Shown here in pieces: positions 8,485-16,883 of a stretch of 37,086 bases of DNA. The notes beneath the pieces were generated by a model that saw only the letters and a program-made list of their open reading frames with translations, had not been told where the DNA came from and did no database searches. The DNA lies in NCBI GenBank assembly GCA_016342595.1, contig JAEINY010000036.1:1-37086 (forward strand), written 5' to 3'. The first letter of the stretch is position 1, and each line of letters opens with the position of its first letter. This DNA comes from Marinilabiliaceae bacterium (GTDB lineage: Bacteria > Bacteroidota > Bacteroidia > Bacteroidales > Marinilabiliaceae). Both the position numbers and the translations under genes were made by a program.

Positions 8485-8538
8485 GCCTCCTATTCCACCC
8501 ATGCAGTAATAAATAACCGATGATGCTTTTTAAATGCA
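8459..8538 (-). pseudogene. Signal peptidase fragments (duplication relic)
   Basis: Two pieces of the third signal peptidase gene are fused here. The piece at 8503-8538 equals that gene's first 12 codons (MHLKSIIGYLLL). The piece at 8459-8502 matches its internal codons for GGIRGFERGDVV. The roughly 330 bases between them are deleted at a short shared sequence, GCRGTAATAA, and the frame is broken. This is the remnant of the third gene's duplicate, directly abutting the dapB fragment. Confidence 0.85.
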
Positions 8539-8573
8539 TAAAAAAGAAAGAAGTTTCCATGGGAAACTTCTTT
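8539..8573 (-). terminator. Intrinsic terminator after lepB copy 1
   Basis: A perfect 12-bp stem AAAGAAGTTTCC / GGAAACTTCTTT (8547-8573) with a 3-base loop, followed on the minus strand by CTTTCTTTTTT. It is duplicated from, or with, the hairpin at 6795-6820. Confidence 0.7.
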
Positions 8574-8582
8574 ATAATTTAT

Positions 8583-10013
8583 TTAATTTTTATGTACAAT
8601 CTTAAAAAACCGATCCCAACGGATACTCGCAGGAAATCCTTTATCTTTATCTAAAGAGAGCCATACTAAGATGGGTTTTCCCACAATATGATCTTCCGGC
8701 ACAAAACCCCAGAAACGTGAATCGGCCGATTTATGTCGGTTATCACCCAACATAAAATAATAGTTCATCTTGAATGTATAAGAATTCGCCTTTTGACCAT
8801 TGATAAAAATCGCCCCCTCTTTCATCTCCAGTGAATTACCTTCATAAGCCGTAATGATGCGATCATACAACACCAAATTCTTAGAATTCAACTCAACTGT
8901 TTCACCCGCAACAGGCATCTTTAATGGTCCATAATTATCACGACTCCAATTGTAATCCGGGCTGTGAGGAAATGTTTGCAATCCACTTGAATCTGGTTTC
9001 ATTTCCTGAACCGTCACACTTTTAATAAATCTAAATCCTTTCACCTGTTTCAACTGCGCAGCTGTAAGCGGCAAAAAGTAATTGGGTGACATGCCCATCT
9101 GGTCATCCTTAGCCACTCCAATTTTCTCAAAGAAACGCTCATTCAGAGTAGTTCCATCGGTAACAACGGTATAATTGTGTTGTAATCCTTCCGGATTTAC
9201 AACCTTCTCACCATTGATGTAGATCTGATTACTGCGTATTTCAAACAAATCGCCAGGTAAAGCCACACAGCGTTTCACATAGTTGTCACGTCGATCTACC
9301 GGACGATATAACACTTCGCCATAAGAGGCCTCATTATTATCAATAATTCGGCGACCCATACCACAGAAATACTTATTGCGCTCCCAGGCCGAACTAAATG
9401 GACTAGCCGGCAACAACTTGGAATTACGAGCCGCTTCCGTTATCCCTATTTCCATGGATAAATTATAAATATCCGGATTCGTTACCTTGAAAGGGACAGA
9501 ATCACCTGCCGGGAAGTTAAACACAACTATATCATCCCGTTTCACATCGCCAAAGCCGGCCAAACGCGTATAGTCCCAATGGGGCCAACTGGAATAAGAT
9601 TTGGTATTAATAATTGGAAAGGTATTCTGAACCAAAGGGAAGGCAATGGGTGTATTCGGCATACGTGGTCCATAACTCACTTTACTGACAAATAAATGAT
9701 CACCAACCAATAATGACTTCTCCAATGAGCTTGTGGGGATCTTATAATTTTGAAATAAGAAAATATTGATCATATACACGGCAACCAAGGCGAATACGAG
9801 GGCATCAATCCATTCAATTACCGCACTTGGTTTCTTACCATCTTTTCGTTTCTTCCAAAAATCCCACGGTACTTTCTTAGTGATATAGGCATCAAATAAA
9901 AAGGGATATAATAATAGCAACCAGAAGTTACCTACCCAAATTACCCACAAAATGAATACTAAACTGGATATACCAAATTTAATCCATCGAGCCATAGGTA
10001 TGTTTTGCATCAT
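8583..10013 (-). CDS. lepB: Signal peptidase I, duplicate copy 1
   Basis: A 476-residue type I signal peptidase. N-terminal hydrophobic helices (about 14-28, 30-40, 69-87) anchor it in the inner membrane. Ser96 sits in IPTSSLEKSLLVGDHLF and Lys247 in NYVKRCVALPGD; the GDNRHKSADSRFWGFVP box follows near the C-terminus. The large insertions between boxes are usual for Bacteroidota LepB. It starts 12 bases after dapB, as in other Bacteroidota, and is followed by a terminator. It keeps the usual Gly104 that copy 2 has lost, so it is likely the main enzyme. Its role is removal of signal peptides from Sec and Tat cargo, such as the many exported proteins of this window. Confidence 0.92.
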   Translation of the reverse strand: MMQNIPMARWIKFGISSLVFILWVIWVGNFWLLLLYPFLFDAYITKKVPWDFWKKRKDGKKPSAVIEWIDALVFALVAVYMINIFLFQNYKIPTSSLEKSLLVGDHLFVSKVSYGPRMPNTPIAFPLVQNTFPIINTKSYSSWPHWDYTRLAGFGDVKRDDIVVFNFPAGDSVPFKVTNPDIYNLSMEIGITEAARNSKLLPASPFSSAWERNKYFCGMGRRIIDNNEASYGEVLYRPVDRRDNYVKRCVALPGDLFEIRSNQIYINGEKVVNPEGLQHNYTVVTDGTTLNERFFEKIGVAKDDQMGMSPNYFLPLTAAQLKQVKGFRFIKSVTVQEMKPDSSGLQTFPHSPDYNWSRDNYGPLKMPVAGETVELNSKNLVLYDRIITAYEGNSLEMKEGAIFINGQKANSYTFKMNYYFMLGDNRHKSADSRFWGFVPEDHIVGKPILVWLSLDKDKGFPASIRWDRFFKIVHKN

Positions 10014-10025
10014 ATTTAATTAAGG

Positions 10026-10742
10026 TTAGAAATTTAATAAATCTTTCATAGATAAAAATCCTGTTTTGCCCTTCACAAATTCAGCAGCTAATACAGCACC
10101 TAAAGCAAAACCTTTTCGTGATTTAGCACTGTGATGAATGACAATTTCATCCACAGACGATTCGTATTTTACGGTATGTATTCCTGGTACATCCCCTTCA
10201 CGAAAAGCCTTAATAGCGATTTCATCGGCTTTTTCAGTCGTTTCGTTAGCCCAATTATTTTTGCGTTCCAGGTTTTCAATGATTCCTTCGGCTAAGGTTA
10301 TAGCTGTTCCACTAGGAGCATCAAGTTTTTGAGTGTGATGTACCTCTTCCATACTGACATCATATTCCCCCACTTTATTCATGAGCCGCGCTAATTGCCG
10401 GTTGATCTCAAAAAAGACATTCACCCCGATACTGAAATTAGATGCATAAAAGAAGGTCTTCTGATCGTTCTCGCAACGTGATTTAATATCTTCTAAATGA
10501 TCCAACCAACCCGTAGTACCCGATACAACCGGCACATTATTATTGAAGCATTGGAGGTAATTATTATAGGCCGCTTCAGGCCTGGTAAATTCAATGGCCA
10601 CATCAGCTGATTTAAAAGCCTCATCGTCAAATGAACCATCTGTGGAAACATCAATAATAGTCACAATTTCATGACCACGATCCAGGGCAATCTTTTCAAT
10701 CTCTTTGCCCATCTTCCCATATCCTATCAATGCTATCTTCAT
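10026..10742 (-). CDS. dapB: 4-hydroxy-tetrahydrodipicolinate reductase
   Basis: A 238-residue protein; it reduces 4-hydroxy-tetrahydrodipicolinate with NAD(P)H in the diaminopimelate/lysine pathway, in the cytoplasm. The N-terminal Rossmann loop is IGYGKMGKEIE. The family signature EVHHTQKLDAPSGTA is present at about residues 132-146 with the catalytic His pair and Lys. It is the short form usual in Bacteroidota. It is first in a transcript with lepB 12 bases downstream, linking cell-wall precursor synthesis and secretion. A promoter-like element lies just upstream. A partial second copy survives at 8274-8452. Confidence 0.95.
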   Translation of the reverse strand: MKIALIGYGKMGKEIEKIALDRGHEIVTIIDVSTDGSFDDEAFKSADVAIEFTRPEAAYNNYLQCFNNNVPVVSGTTGWLDHLEDIKSRCENDQKTFFYASNFSIGVNVFFEINRQLARLMNKVGEYDVSMEEVHHTQKLDAPSGTAITLAEGIIENLERKNNWANETTEKADEIAIKAFREGDVPGIHTVKYESSVDEIVIHHSAKSRKGFALGAVLAAEFVKGKTGFLSMKDLLNF

Positions 10743-10773
10743 GCGCTTTTCTACTTATTTTATCTTATCCCAA

Positions 10774-10802
10774 CAAAGATAAAAAAAGAGCACAAGTATC
10801 AA
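10774..10802 (-). promoter_or_regulatory. Putative promoter of dapB-lepB
   Basis: On the minus strand TTG (10802-10800), 18 bases, then TATCTTTG (10781-10774), an exact TAnnTTTG. The ATG follows 32 bases after the -7 element. Confidence 0.5.
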
Positions 10803-10842
10803 GTATGAAACAGTGATAAGTTAAAACTCAAAGAGTGGAAGA

Positions 10843-10872
10843 AACGAAAAAAGGAGGCCAAAGCCTCCTTTT
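10843..10872 (-). terminator. Terminator of the thrS-infC-rpmI-rplT operon
   Basis: Stem AAAAGGAGGC / GCCTCCTTTT (10849-10872) with a 4-base loop; on the minus strand the stem runs into CCTCCTTTTTTCG. It lies 27 bases after the rplT stop. Confidence 0.85.
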
Positions 10873-10898
10873 CAAATATATTTTAAGCGAATCACTAC

Positions 10899-11249
10899 TT
10901 AAGCATTCATAGCTTTTTTCACAACCGCTTTAAAAGCTTCAGGGTGATTCACAGCAAGGTCAGCCAAAACTTTGCGGTTAATTTCGATGTTTTCTTTATG
11001 CAACATACCCATTAACTTACTATATGATACTCCTTCCAAACGAGCGGCAGCGTTGATACGCATAATCCACAATGCTCTGAAATTACTTTTCTTCTTCTTT
11101 CTGTCACGATATGCATACTGCAAACCTTTTTCATAGGTATTTTTCGCAACAGTCCAAACATTTTTCCTTCTACCAAAGTAACCTTTGGTTTTCTTCAACA
11201 ACTTTCTACGTCTCTCTCTCGACGCAACATGATTTACTGATCTTGGCAT
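10899..11249 (-). CDS. rplT: 50S ribosomal protein L20
   Basis: A 116-residue basic protein with the standard L20 opening ([19 protein letters not shown]) and the conserved segment [20 protein letters not shown]20 binds 23S rRNA early in 50S assembly; in E. coli and Bacillus it also represses its own operon by binding the mRNA. It is the last gene of the operon and follows rpmI by 98 bases, a gap that folds into a nested hairpin. A strong terminator follows. Confidence 0.98.
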   Translation of the reverse strand: MPRSVNHVASRERRRKLLKKTKGYFGRRKNVWTVAKNTYEKGLQYAYRDRKKKKSNFRALWIMRINAAARLEGVSYSKLMGMLHKENIEINRKVLADLAVNHPEAFKAVVKKAMNA

Positions 11250-11270
11250 TTCTAAATCATTTTCGAATGG

Positions 11271-11303
11271 TTAGCGTCCCGACCAACGGGATCTTTCGGC
11301 TAA
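11271..11303 (-). promoter_or_regulatory. Nested hairpin in the rpmI-rplT spacer
   Basis: An outer stem TTAGC/GCTAA (11271-11275 with 11299-11303) encloses an inner stem TCCCG/CGGGA (11277-11281 with 11287-11291). It sits 21 bases before the rplT ATG in the only long gap of the operon. It may be a site for L20 autoregulation or simply shield rplT initiation; no pseudoknot was demonstrated. Confidence 0.4.
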
Positions 11304-11347
11304 TTCACTCTGGTTAAATTAATCATTTTCTCTTTTAAGAAGAGTGC

Positions 11348-11545
11348 TTACTTCATGTTCAACAACAGCTTGATGTTTGATTCATCAGCTTTGTGAACAG
11401 TGCCTGCATACGTCAAGTTTCTCTTGCGCTTAGTTGATTTCTTAGTCAAGATGTGACTTTTGAACGCGTGCTTCCTCTTAATTTTTCCACTCCCAGTGAT
11501 CGTGAATCTCTTCTTCGCACTGGAGTTCGTTTTCATTTTTGGCAT
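11348..11545 (-). CDS. rpmI: 50S ribosomal protein L35
   Basis: A 65-residue, very basic protein with the L35 pattern [14 protein letters not shown] at the start and [18 protein letters not shown] after it. It is part of the large ribosomal subunit. It lies 32 bases after infC and before rplT, the usual order of this operon. Confidence 0.97.
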   Translation of the reverse strand: MPKMKTNSSAKKRFTITGSGKIKRKHAFKSHILTKKSTKRKRNLTYAGTVHKADESNIKLLLNMK

Positions 11546-11577
11546 TATTCCTATATATTTAGTTATAAAAATTGGCC

Positions 11578-12141
11578 TTATTTCTTCTTAGCCGATGCTT
11601 TCGGAGCCAAAAACATGATCATGCGTTTACCTTCCAATTTTGGAAGCTGCTCTACTTTCCCAATCTCTTCCAGATCCTGAGCAAAACGTAACAACAAAAT
11701 CTCACCTTTGTCCTTAAACAATATTGAACGGCCTTTAAAGAAAACAAAAGCCTTTACTTTCGCTCCTTCTTCTAAGAACTTTTCAGCATGCCTCAATTTA
11801 AACTGGTAATCATGATCGTCGGTATTTGGTCCAAAACGGATTTCTTTAACGATCACTTTTACAGCTTTCGCCTTCATTTCCTTCAACTTCTTCTTTTGCT
11901 GATAAAGGAATTTCTGGTAATCTGTAATTTTACATACTGGCGGATCGGCCTTTGGTGAAATTTCTACCAAGTCCAAATCTTGTTCATCAGCCATTTTCAA
12001 GGCTTCTACTGTCGGAAACACCCCCGGGTTGTCGATGTTATCACCAACTAACCTTACCTGAGGAACCCTGATCAATCGATTAATTCGATGAGCCGGTTCT
12101 TCTTTCTTAGGTCGTACCTGTCTTCTGTTTGGTCTAGCTAT
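11578..12141 (-). CDS. infC: Translation initiation factor IF-3, probable AUA start
   Basis: IF-3 keeps 30S subunits free and rejects initiation at wrong codons. The segments [18 protein letters not shown] (N-domain end) and [21 protein letters not shown] (C-domain) are diagnostic. No ATG precedes the conserved N-domain; the first TTG (12075) would cut off the RIN segment that normally precedes [12 protein letters not shown]. Reading upstream in frame gives [20 protein letters not shown] after an ATA codon at 12141, which lies 7 bases behind a strong GGGAGG site. An in-frame TAA at 12160-12162 blocks longer forms; an ATT at 12159 is the only other rare candidate. With ATA the protein has 187 residues, normal for IF-3. 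Rare starts in infC allow IF-3 to repress its own synthesis in E. coli (AUU). It lies 28 bases after thrS. Confidence 0.93.
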   Translation of the reverse strand: MARPNRRQVRPKKEEPAHRINRLIRVPQVRLVGDNIDNPGVFPTVEALKMADEQDLDLVEISPKADPPVCKITDYQKFLYQQKKKLKEMKAKAVKVIVKEIRFGPNTDDHDYQFKLRHAEKFLEEGAKVKAFVFFKGRSILFKDKGEILLLRFAQDLEEIGKVEQLPKLEGKRMIMFLAPKASAKKK

Positions 12142-12148
12142 TGTTAAA

Positions 12149-12156
12149 CCCTCCCT
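12149..12156 (-). promoter_or_regulatory. Strong Shine-Dalgarno site of infC
   Basis: The minus strand reads AGGGAGGG, which includes GGAGG, 7 bases before the ATA codon. Bacteroidota genes seldom carry such a site, and its place decides the infC start. Confidence 0.7.
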
Positions 12157-12169
12157 AATTTAGTGAATA

Positions 12170-14119
12170 CTAATTTTCAATTTCAGAAAGCATATTGTCC
12201 ACTTCCTGATTGATGAAGTTAACAAAATCTTCTGGCGACATCACCCCTTTATCCCCTTCTCCTTGTCGACGAACCGCAACTTTGTGCTCTGCAGCTTCTT
12301 TTTCGCCTACAACAAGCAGGTAAGGTATCCGCTTTAATTCATTGTCCCTAATCTTTTTACCGATTTTCTCATTACGGTCATCCAGAACGGCACGAATATC
12401 GGAATTATTCAGGAAATTCAAAACTTTTTTTGCATACTCATTATGTTTTTCACTGATCGGTAATATCACTACCTGCTCAGGTGTTAACCATAATGGGAAC
12501 TTTCCTGCTGTATGTTCAATTAATACGGCCACAAAACGTTCCATACTACCAAATGGTGCACGGTGAATCATCACCGGACGATGTTTTTGATTATCACTTC
12601 CAATATACTCCAACTCAAAACGCTCTGGCAAGTTATAATCCACCTGAATGGTACCCAACTGCCATTTACGTCCCAAAGCATCTTTCACCATAAAATCCAG
12701 TTTAGGACCATAAAAGGCCGCTTCACCATACTCAACCGTGGTATTCATCCCCTTCTCTTCACAAGCTTCTAAAATGGCCTGCTCTGCTTTATCCCAATTA
12801 TCATCACTTCCAATATATTTGGAATGATCTACCTGATGGCGCAATGAAATCTGTGTTTCAAATTCTTTAAAATCCAATGCTTTAAAGATGTAAAGGATAA
12901 TATCGATTACTTTTTTAAATTCATCTTTCAACTGATCCGGACGACAAAACAAATGCGCATCATCCTGGGTAAAGCCTCTCACCCTTGTCAAACCATGCAA
13001 CTCACCACTTTGCTCGTAACGGTAAACGGTTCCAAACTCTGCAAAACGAATGGGAAGATCCTTATACGAGCGTGGTTTCACCTTATATATCTCGCAGTGG
13101 TGCGGACAGTTCATTGGTTTTAACAAAAACTCTTCCCCCTCATTGGGGGTATTAATAGGCTGAAAAGAATCCTTTCCATATTTGGCATAGTGACCCGACG
13201 TCACGTATAACTCTTTATTTCCGATATGAGGTGTGATAACAGGTTCGTAGCCATATCTTACCTGCACCTTCTTCAGGAAGTTTTCCAAACGCTCACGCAA
13301 TTTAGCTCCCTTTGGCAACCACAATGGCAAACCTTGTCCAACTTTCTGTGAAAACGCAAACAACTCCAATTCTTTACCAATCTTGCGGTGATCGCGTTTC
13401 ATTGCTTCTTCCAGTAACTGAAGATGCTCTTCCAGCATTTTAGCCTTAGGAAAAGAAACGCCGTAAATACGGGTCAACTGCTTACGCTTTTCATCACCTC
13501 TCCAATAGGCACCTGCCACACTTAACAACTTAACAGCTTTGATGGGTGCTGTAGATGGCAAGTGAGGTCCGCGACACAAATCTGTAAAATCACCTTGCTT
13601 ATAAAAGGAAATGGTACCGTCTTCCAATTCTTTGATCAATTCAACTTTATAGACCTCCTCTTTATCACCAAAAAATGTTAACGCCTCCTGCTTCGACACT
13701 TCTTCGCGTACATAGCTATTCTTCTGACTGGCCAACTCCTTCATCTTCTTCTCGACCTGAGGCAAATCAGAATCTTTGATCACTACCCCGTCTGGAGTAT
13801 CTATATCGTAATAAAAACCATTCTCAATGGTTGGTCCAATCCCGAATTTTGTTCCCGGATAAAGCGCTTCAATGGCTTCGGCCAACAAGTGGGCCGATGA
13901 ATGCCAAAATGCATGTTTCCCTTCCGCATCATCCCATTTATGGAGTTTAATCGTGGCATCCGTGGTAATGGGGCGCGTTAAATCCATAATTGAATCGTTA
14001 ACACTAATCGCCAATACCTCTTTAGCCAGGCGTGAGCTAATGCTACCCGCTATCTCTAAACCGGTTACGCCATCGTTAAACTCTCTGACACTCTGGTCAG
14101 GAAATGTGATTTTTATCAT
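12170..14119 (-). CDS. thrS: Threonyl-tRNA synthetase
   Basis: A 649-residue class II synthetase that charges tRNA-Thr. It has an N-terminal TGS domain (about 1-60), an editing domain with the pattern HxxxH seen in [12 protein letters not shown] (near residue 70) and a second-additional domain. The catalytic core has motif 2 ([19 protein letters not shown]) and zinc-ligand segments: Cys338 in [11 protein letters not shown], a His in DDAHLFCRP and a His in [14 protein letters not shown]-terminal anticodon-binding domain (about 550-640) follows. The length is normal. It heads the thrS-infC-rpmI-rplT operon and has a -7-like element 31 bases before the ATG. Confidence 0.98.
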   Translation of the reverse strand: MIKITFPDQSVREFNDGVTGLEIAGSISSRLAKEVLAISVNDSIMDLTRPITTDATIKLHKWDDAEGKHAFWHSSAHLLAEAIEALYPGTKFGIGPTIENGFYYDIDTPDGVVIKDSDLPQVEKKMKELASQKNSYVREEVSKQEALTFFGDKEEVYKVELIKELEDGTISFYKQGDFTDLCRGPHLPSTAPIKAVKLLSVAGAYWRGDEKRKQLTRIYGVSFPKAKMLEEHLQLLEEAMKRDHRKIGKELELFAFSQKVGQGLPLWLPKGAKLRERLENFLKKVQVRYGYEPVITPHIGNKELYVTSGHYAKYGKDSFQPINTPNEGEEFLLKPMNCPHHCEIYKVKPRSYKDLPIRFAEFGTVYRYEQSGELHGLTRVRGFTQDDAHLFCRPDQLKDEFKKVIDIILYIFKALDFKEFETQISLRHQVDHSKYIGSDDNWDKAEQAILEACEEKGMNTTVEYGEAAFYGPKLDFMVKDALGRKWQLGTIQVDYNLPERFELEYIGSDNQKHRPVMIHRAPFGSMERFVAVLIEHTAGKFPLWLTPEQVVILPISEKHNEYAKKVLNFLNNSDIRAVLDDRNEKIGKKIRDNELKRIPYLLVVGEKEAAEHKVAVRRQGEGDKGVMSPEDFVNFINQEVDNMLSEIEN

Positions 14120-14149
14120 GCTTCTGCTTCGTTGATTTTAAAAAACACG

Positions 14150-14157
14150 CAAAGATA
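14150..14157 (-). promoter_or_regulatory. Putative -7 element of thrS operon
   Basis: The minus strand reads TATCTTTG, an exact TAnnTTTG. The -33 region is weak. The same octamer stands before dapB and the STAS-like gene. Confidence 0.45.
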
Positions 14158-14239
14158 TATAAAACAGCTGAAAGCATTGGTCATACTCTTGAAAAATTAC
14201 GGTTTAAAAGCCACATTTTATCAATCCTGTCAAATCCCC

Positions 14240-14271
14240 TTGTTTAATCCATTTCTTATTTTGTAGTTTTG
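14240..14271 (+). promoter_or_regulatory. Putative promoter of the DPP IV gene
   Basis: TTG (14240-14242), 21 bases, then TAGTTTTG (14264-14271), an exact TAnnTTTG. A 7-bp hairpin GGTAAGG/CCTTACC (14279-14302) would lie at the 5' end of the leader. Confidence 0.55.
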
Positions 14272-14336
14272 GATCAGTGGTAAGGTTTTGATGAGCCTTA
14301 CCCATTATTGTGTAATTAATTAAAAACAGATAGATA

Positions 14337-16523
14337 ATGAAACATTTGTTATTCGTATTGGCTGCTTTTTTAGTGCCTTATATAGGTGCGGCGCAAAAAA
14401 AGACAGTCTCACTTGACGACATCAATAAAAACTATTCTTTTTATGCCCGTTCGGTGCGCGGTTTAAAATCAATGAATGACGGCATCCATTTCACCACGCT
14501 TGAAAAAGGAAAGCGTGTTGAAAAATTCGTTTATGCATCGGGTGATAAGGCAGGCACCATCATTAATCTGGAAGAACTGGAAAACTGCCCCATTGAATCA
14601 CTTCAAGGCTATGAATTCAACGCCAATGAAACGAAGTTATTACTCTACACGAATAGTGAAAGTATCTATCGTCATTCTTTTAAAGCCAATTATTACGTCT
14701 ATGACATTGAGCGTAAAGAGTTGGAAGCATTATCCGATAGTGGAAAACAACAGATTGCCACTTTTTCTCCCAATGGCGAGATGGTTGCGTTTGTGCGTGA
14801 CAATAATCTTTTTCTGAAGAAACTAAAATTTGGTACCGAGAGTGCTATCACCAGCGATGGCGAATTCAACAAGATCATTAACGGGGCACCAGACTGGGTT
14901 TACGAAGAAGAATTTGGTTATAACCAGGCCTACGACTGGTCAGCTAACAGTGAAGAGGTTGCTTTTGTCCGTTTTGATGAATCCAATGTTAGAGAATACT
15001 CTTTTCCGGTATATCAGGCCTCACATCCAAATAATGAAGCAAATGCCTTGTATCCTGATCAATATAAATTCAAATACCCTAAAGCTGGTCAAGATAACTC
15101 TGTAGTGAGTGTTCATGTTTTTAACATTAAAAACAGAACCACTAAAACTATGAATATTGGAACTGAAACGGATATTTACATCCCACGAGTACGCTTCACC
15201 AAAGAAGGCGGTAAGTTGGGTATCATGCGCATGAATCGTCACCAAAACCAATTGGATCTAATGATTGCCAACACCGCATCAGGTGTGGCTAATACCGTTT
15301 TCACCCACCGTAACGAATATTACATTGAATCGGATGTATTGGACAACCTTCAATTTCTGGAAGACGGTAAACACTTTGTTTATGTAGGAGAGATGGATGG
15401 TTATAACCACATTTACTTATACACCATGGCGGGTCGTCAGGTAGCACAGATCACAAAAGGCGAATGGGATGTAACTGAATACCTGGGTTACAATGCCAAA
15501 AACCGTATGTTCTATTACCAGGCAGCGGCCAAATCACCCATGCGTCGGGAAGTTTATGCCGTTCGTTCAGATGGCAAAAAAAGCATGACCTTCTCAACAC
15601 AGAAAGGAACCAACAGCGCTGCTTTCAGCAAAGGATTTAAATACTATATCAACTATTTCTCCAATGTAAATACCCCAACATTAGTGACTTTACATGATGG
15701 TAAAGGGAAACAAATTCGTGTATTGGAAGAGAATGAGGCGCTGAAAAAACGCTTAGAGTATTTCGATATCAGTCCCAAAGAGTTTTTCTCGTTCACCACC
15801 AGTGAAGGCGTGGAACTAAACGGTTGGATGGTAAAACCTTTGAATTTTGATGCCTCCAGGCAATACCCTGTTTTAATGACCCAATACAGCGGGCCTAACT
15901 CACAATCAGTAAGGGATCGTTGGGGCATTGGCTGGGAACAATACCTGGCTGCCAACGATTACATGGTGGTTTGTATTGATCCGCGCGGAACAGGCGCTCG
16001 TGGTGAGGCTTTTCGCAAGTGTACCTATATGAAATTGGGCAAGCTGGAATCAGATGATCAAATTGAAGGGGCTAAATACCTGGCCTCATTAGATTATGTA
16101 GACGGCAAGCGTATCGGTATCTACGGATGGAGTTTTGGTGGGTTCATGTCATCGCTTTGTTTGAGCAAGTCGGATGTATTTAAAGTAGGTATTGCTGTAG
16201 CTCCGGTGACCAACTGGCGTTATTACGATTCGGTTTATACGGAGCGATACATGCGTCGTCCACGTGAGAATGCCAATGGATATGATACCAACAGTCCGAT
16301 TAATCATGTGGAAAATTTAAGTGGCCGTTTATTCCTGATTCATGGCACTGCCGATGACAATGTCCATTTCCAGAATGTAATGGAGTACGTTGATCGTTTG
16401 GTGCAAGCCGATAAACAGTTTGACTTATTTGTCTACCCAAATCGCAACCACTTTATCCGCGGTGGAAATGCATACAGTCACTTATTTAAGATGAAGGCAG
16501 ATTACCTGTTCAAAAATCTATAA
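14337..16523 (+). CDS. Secreted dipeptidyl peptidase IV (S9B)
   Basis: A 728-residue exported serine peptidase that removes X-Pro or X-Ala dipeptides from peptide N-termini. A signal peptide ends near residue 20 (VPYIGAAQ). The beta-propeller domain (about 50-480) includes the double-Glu substrate clamp in PDWVYEEEFGY. The alpha/beta-hydrolase domain has Ser599 in GWSFGGF, Asp674 in GTADDNVHF and His705 in NRNHFIRGG, spacing almost the same as in Porphyromonas DPP IV. The length is normal. It is monocistronic: promoter upstream and terminator directly after. Probably periplasmic, serving protein and peptide use. Very secure at family level. Confidence 0.95.
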   Translation: MKHLLFVLAAFLVPYIGAAQKKTVSLDDINKNYSFYARSVRGLKSMNDGIHFTTLEKGKRVEKFVYASGDKAGTIINLEELENCPIESLQGYEFNANETKLLLYTNSESIYRHSFKANYYVYDIERKELEALSDSGKQQIATFSPNGEMVAFVRDNNLFLKKLKFGTESAITSDGEFNKIINGAPDWVYEEEFGYNQAYDWSANSEEVAFVRFDESNVREYSFPVYQASHPNNEANALYPDQYKFKYPKAGQDNSVVSVHVFNIKNRTTKTMNIGTETDIYIPRVRFTKEGGKLGIMRMNRHQNQLDLMIANTASGVANTVFTHRNEYYIESDVLDNLQFLEDGKHFVYVGEMDGYNHIYLYTMAGRQVAQITKGEWDVTEYLGYNAKNRMFYYQAAAKSPMRREVYAVRSDGKKSMTFSTQKGTNSAAFSKGFKYYINYFSNVNTPTLVTLHDGKGKQIRVLEENEALKKRLEYFDISPKEFFSFTTSEGVELNGWMVKPLNFDASRQYPVLMTQYSGPNSQSVRDRWGIGWEQYLAANDYMVVCIDPRGTGARGEAFRKCTYMKLGKLESDDQIEGAKYLASLDYVDGKRIGIYGWSFGGFMSSLCLSKSDVFKVGIAVAPVTNWRYYDSVYTERYMRRPRENANGYDTNSPINHVENLSGRLFLIHGTADDNVHFQNVMEYVDRLVQADKQFDLFVYPNRNHFIRGGNAYSHLFKMKADYLFKNL

Positions 16524-16543
16524 TAAACCAACAATATACAATA

Positions 16544-16583
16544 ACACCTGATCAGATTTCCATTCCGATCAGGTGTTTGTTCT
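16544..16583 (+). terminator. Terminator of the DPP IV gene
   Basis: A perfect 10-bp stem ACACCTGATC / GATCAGGTGT (16544-16553 and 16567-16576) with a 13-base loop is followed by TTGTTCT. Confidence 0.8.
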
Positions 16584-16713
16584 CATGACCTCCTAAAGGG
16601 TTTTCAACCACTTTAGTGGTACCAAACAAAAAGAAAGGCCGTAGTTTCCAGTGTCTTTTGCATTATAGATAACTTTTTTCCTTTGCCGCTATGGGTGCAT
16701 TCCCTAATTTTAC

Positions 16714-16721
16714 TATATTTG
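16714..16721 (+). promoter_or_regulatory. Putative -7 element of tRNA-Leu
   Basis: TATATTTG is an exact TAnnTTTG lying 26 bases before the mature 5' end of the tRNA. No good -33 element is seen at the usual distance. Confidence 0.45.
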
Positions 16722-16747
16722 CAGCGCTGTTGGAAACAACAGGCCAT

Positions 16748-16831
16748 GCCCAGGTGGCGAAATTGGTAGACGCGCTGGTTTCAGGGACCAGTGTTCGCAA
16801 GGACGTGCAGGTTCGAGTCCTGTTCTGGGCA
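16748..16831 (+). tRNA. tRNA-Leu (anticodon CAG)
   Basis: An 84-base class II tRNA. The acceptor stem pairs GCCCAGG with TCTGGGC. The D-loop carries AATTGGTAGAC, the anticodon arm CTGGT-TTCAGGG-ACCAG gives anticodon CAG, a long variable arm follows (TGTTCGCAAGGACG) and the T-loop reads GGTTCGAGTCC. The discriminator base is A, as for leucine. CCA is not encoded (ACG follows), so it is added after transcription. A perfect terminator hairpin begins two bases later. Confidence 0.95.
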
Positions 16832-16833
16832 CG

Positions 16834-16871
16834 AAAGCCGAATCTCTTTTGAGATTCGGCTTTGTTGTTTT
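16834..16871 (+). terminator. Terminator of tRNA-Leu
   Basis: Perfect stem AAAGCCGAATCTC / GAGATTCGGCTTT (16834-16863) with loop TTTT, followed by GTTGTTTT. Confidence 0.85.
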
Positions 16872-16883
16872 ACTTACCTTTGA

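Larger units (their letters stand above)
8503..10201 (-). repeat. Tandem duplication, copy 1 (lepB unit)
   Basis: Partner of the repeat at 6751-8449, covering the terminator, lepB copy 1 and the 3' end of intact dapB. The lost material between copies (most of one peptidase gene and most of one dapB) has shortened the repeat period to 1752 bases. Confidence 0.85.

Noticed and set aside
8227..8502. 91-codon open frame in the lepB scar as a real gene
   Set aside because: Its translation is a chimera of signal peptidase and dapB fragments, runs out of frame at its end and overlaps the lepB copy 2 start; it is a duplication relic.
16607..16620. ACCACT/AGTGGT hairpin after the DPP IV gene
   Set aside because: Short stem with no T-run, and a much better terminator lies just upstream.
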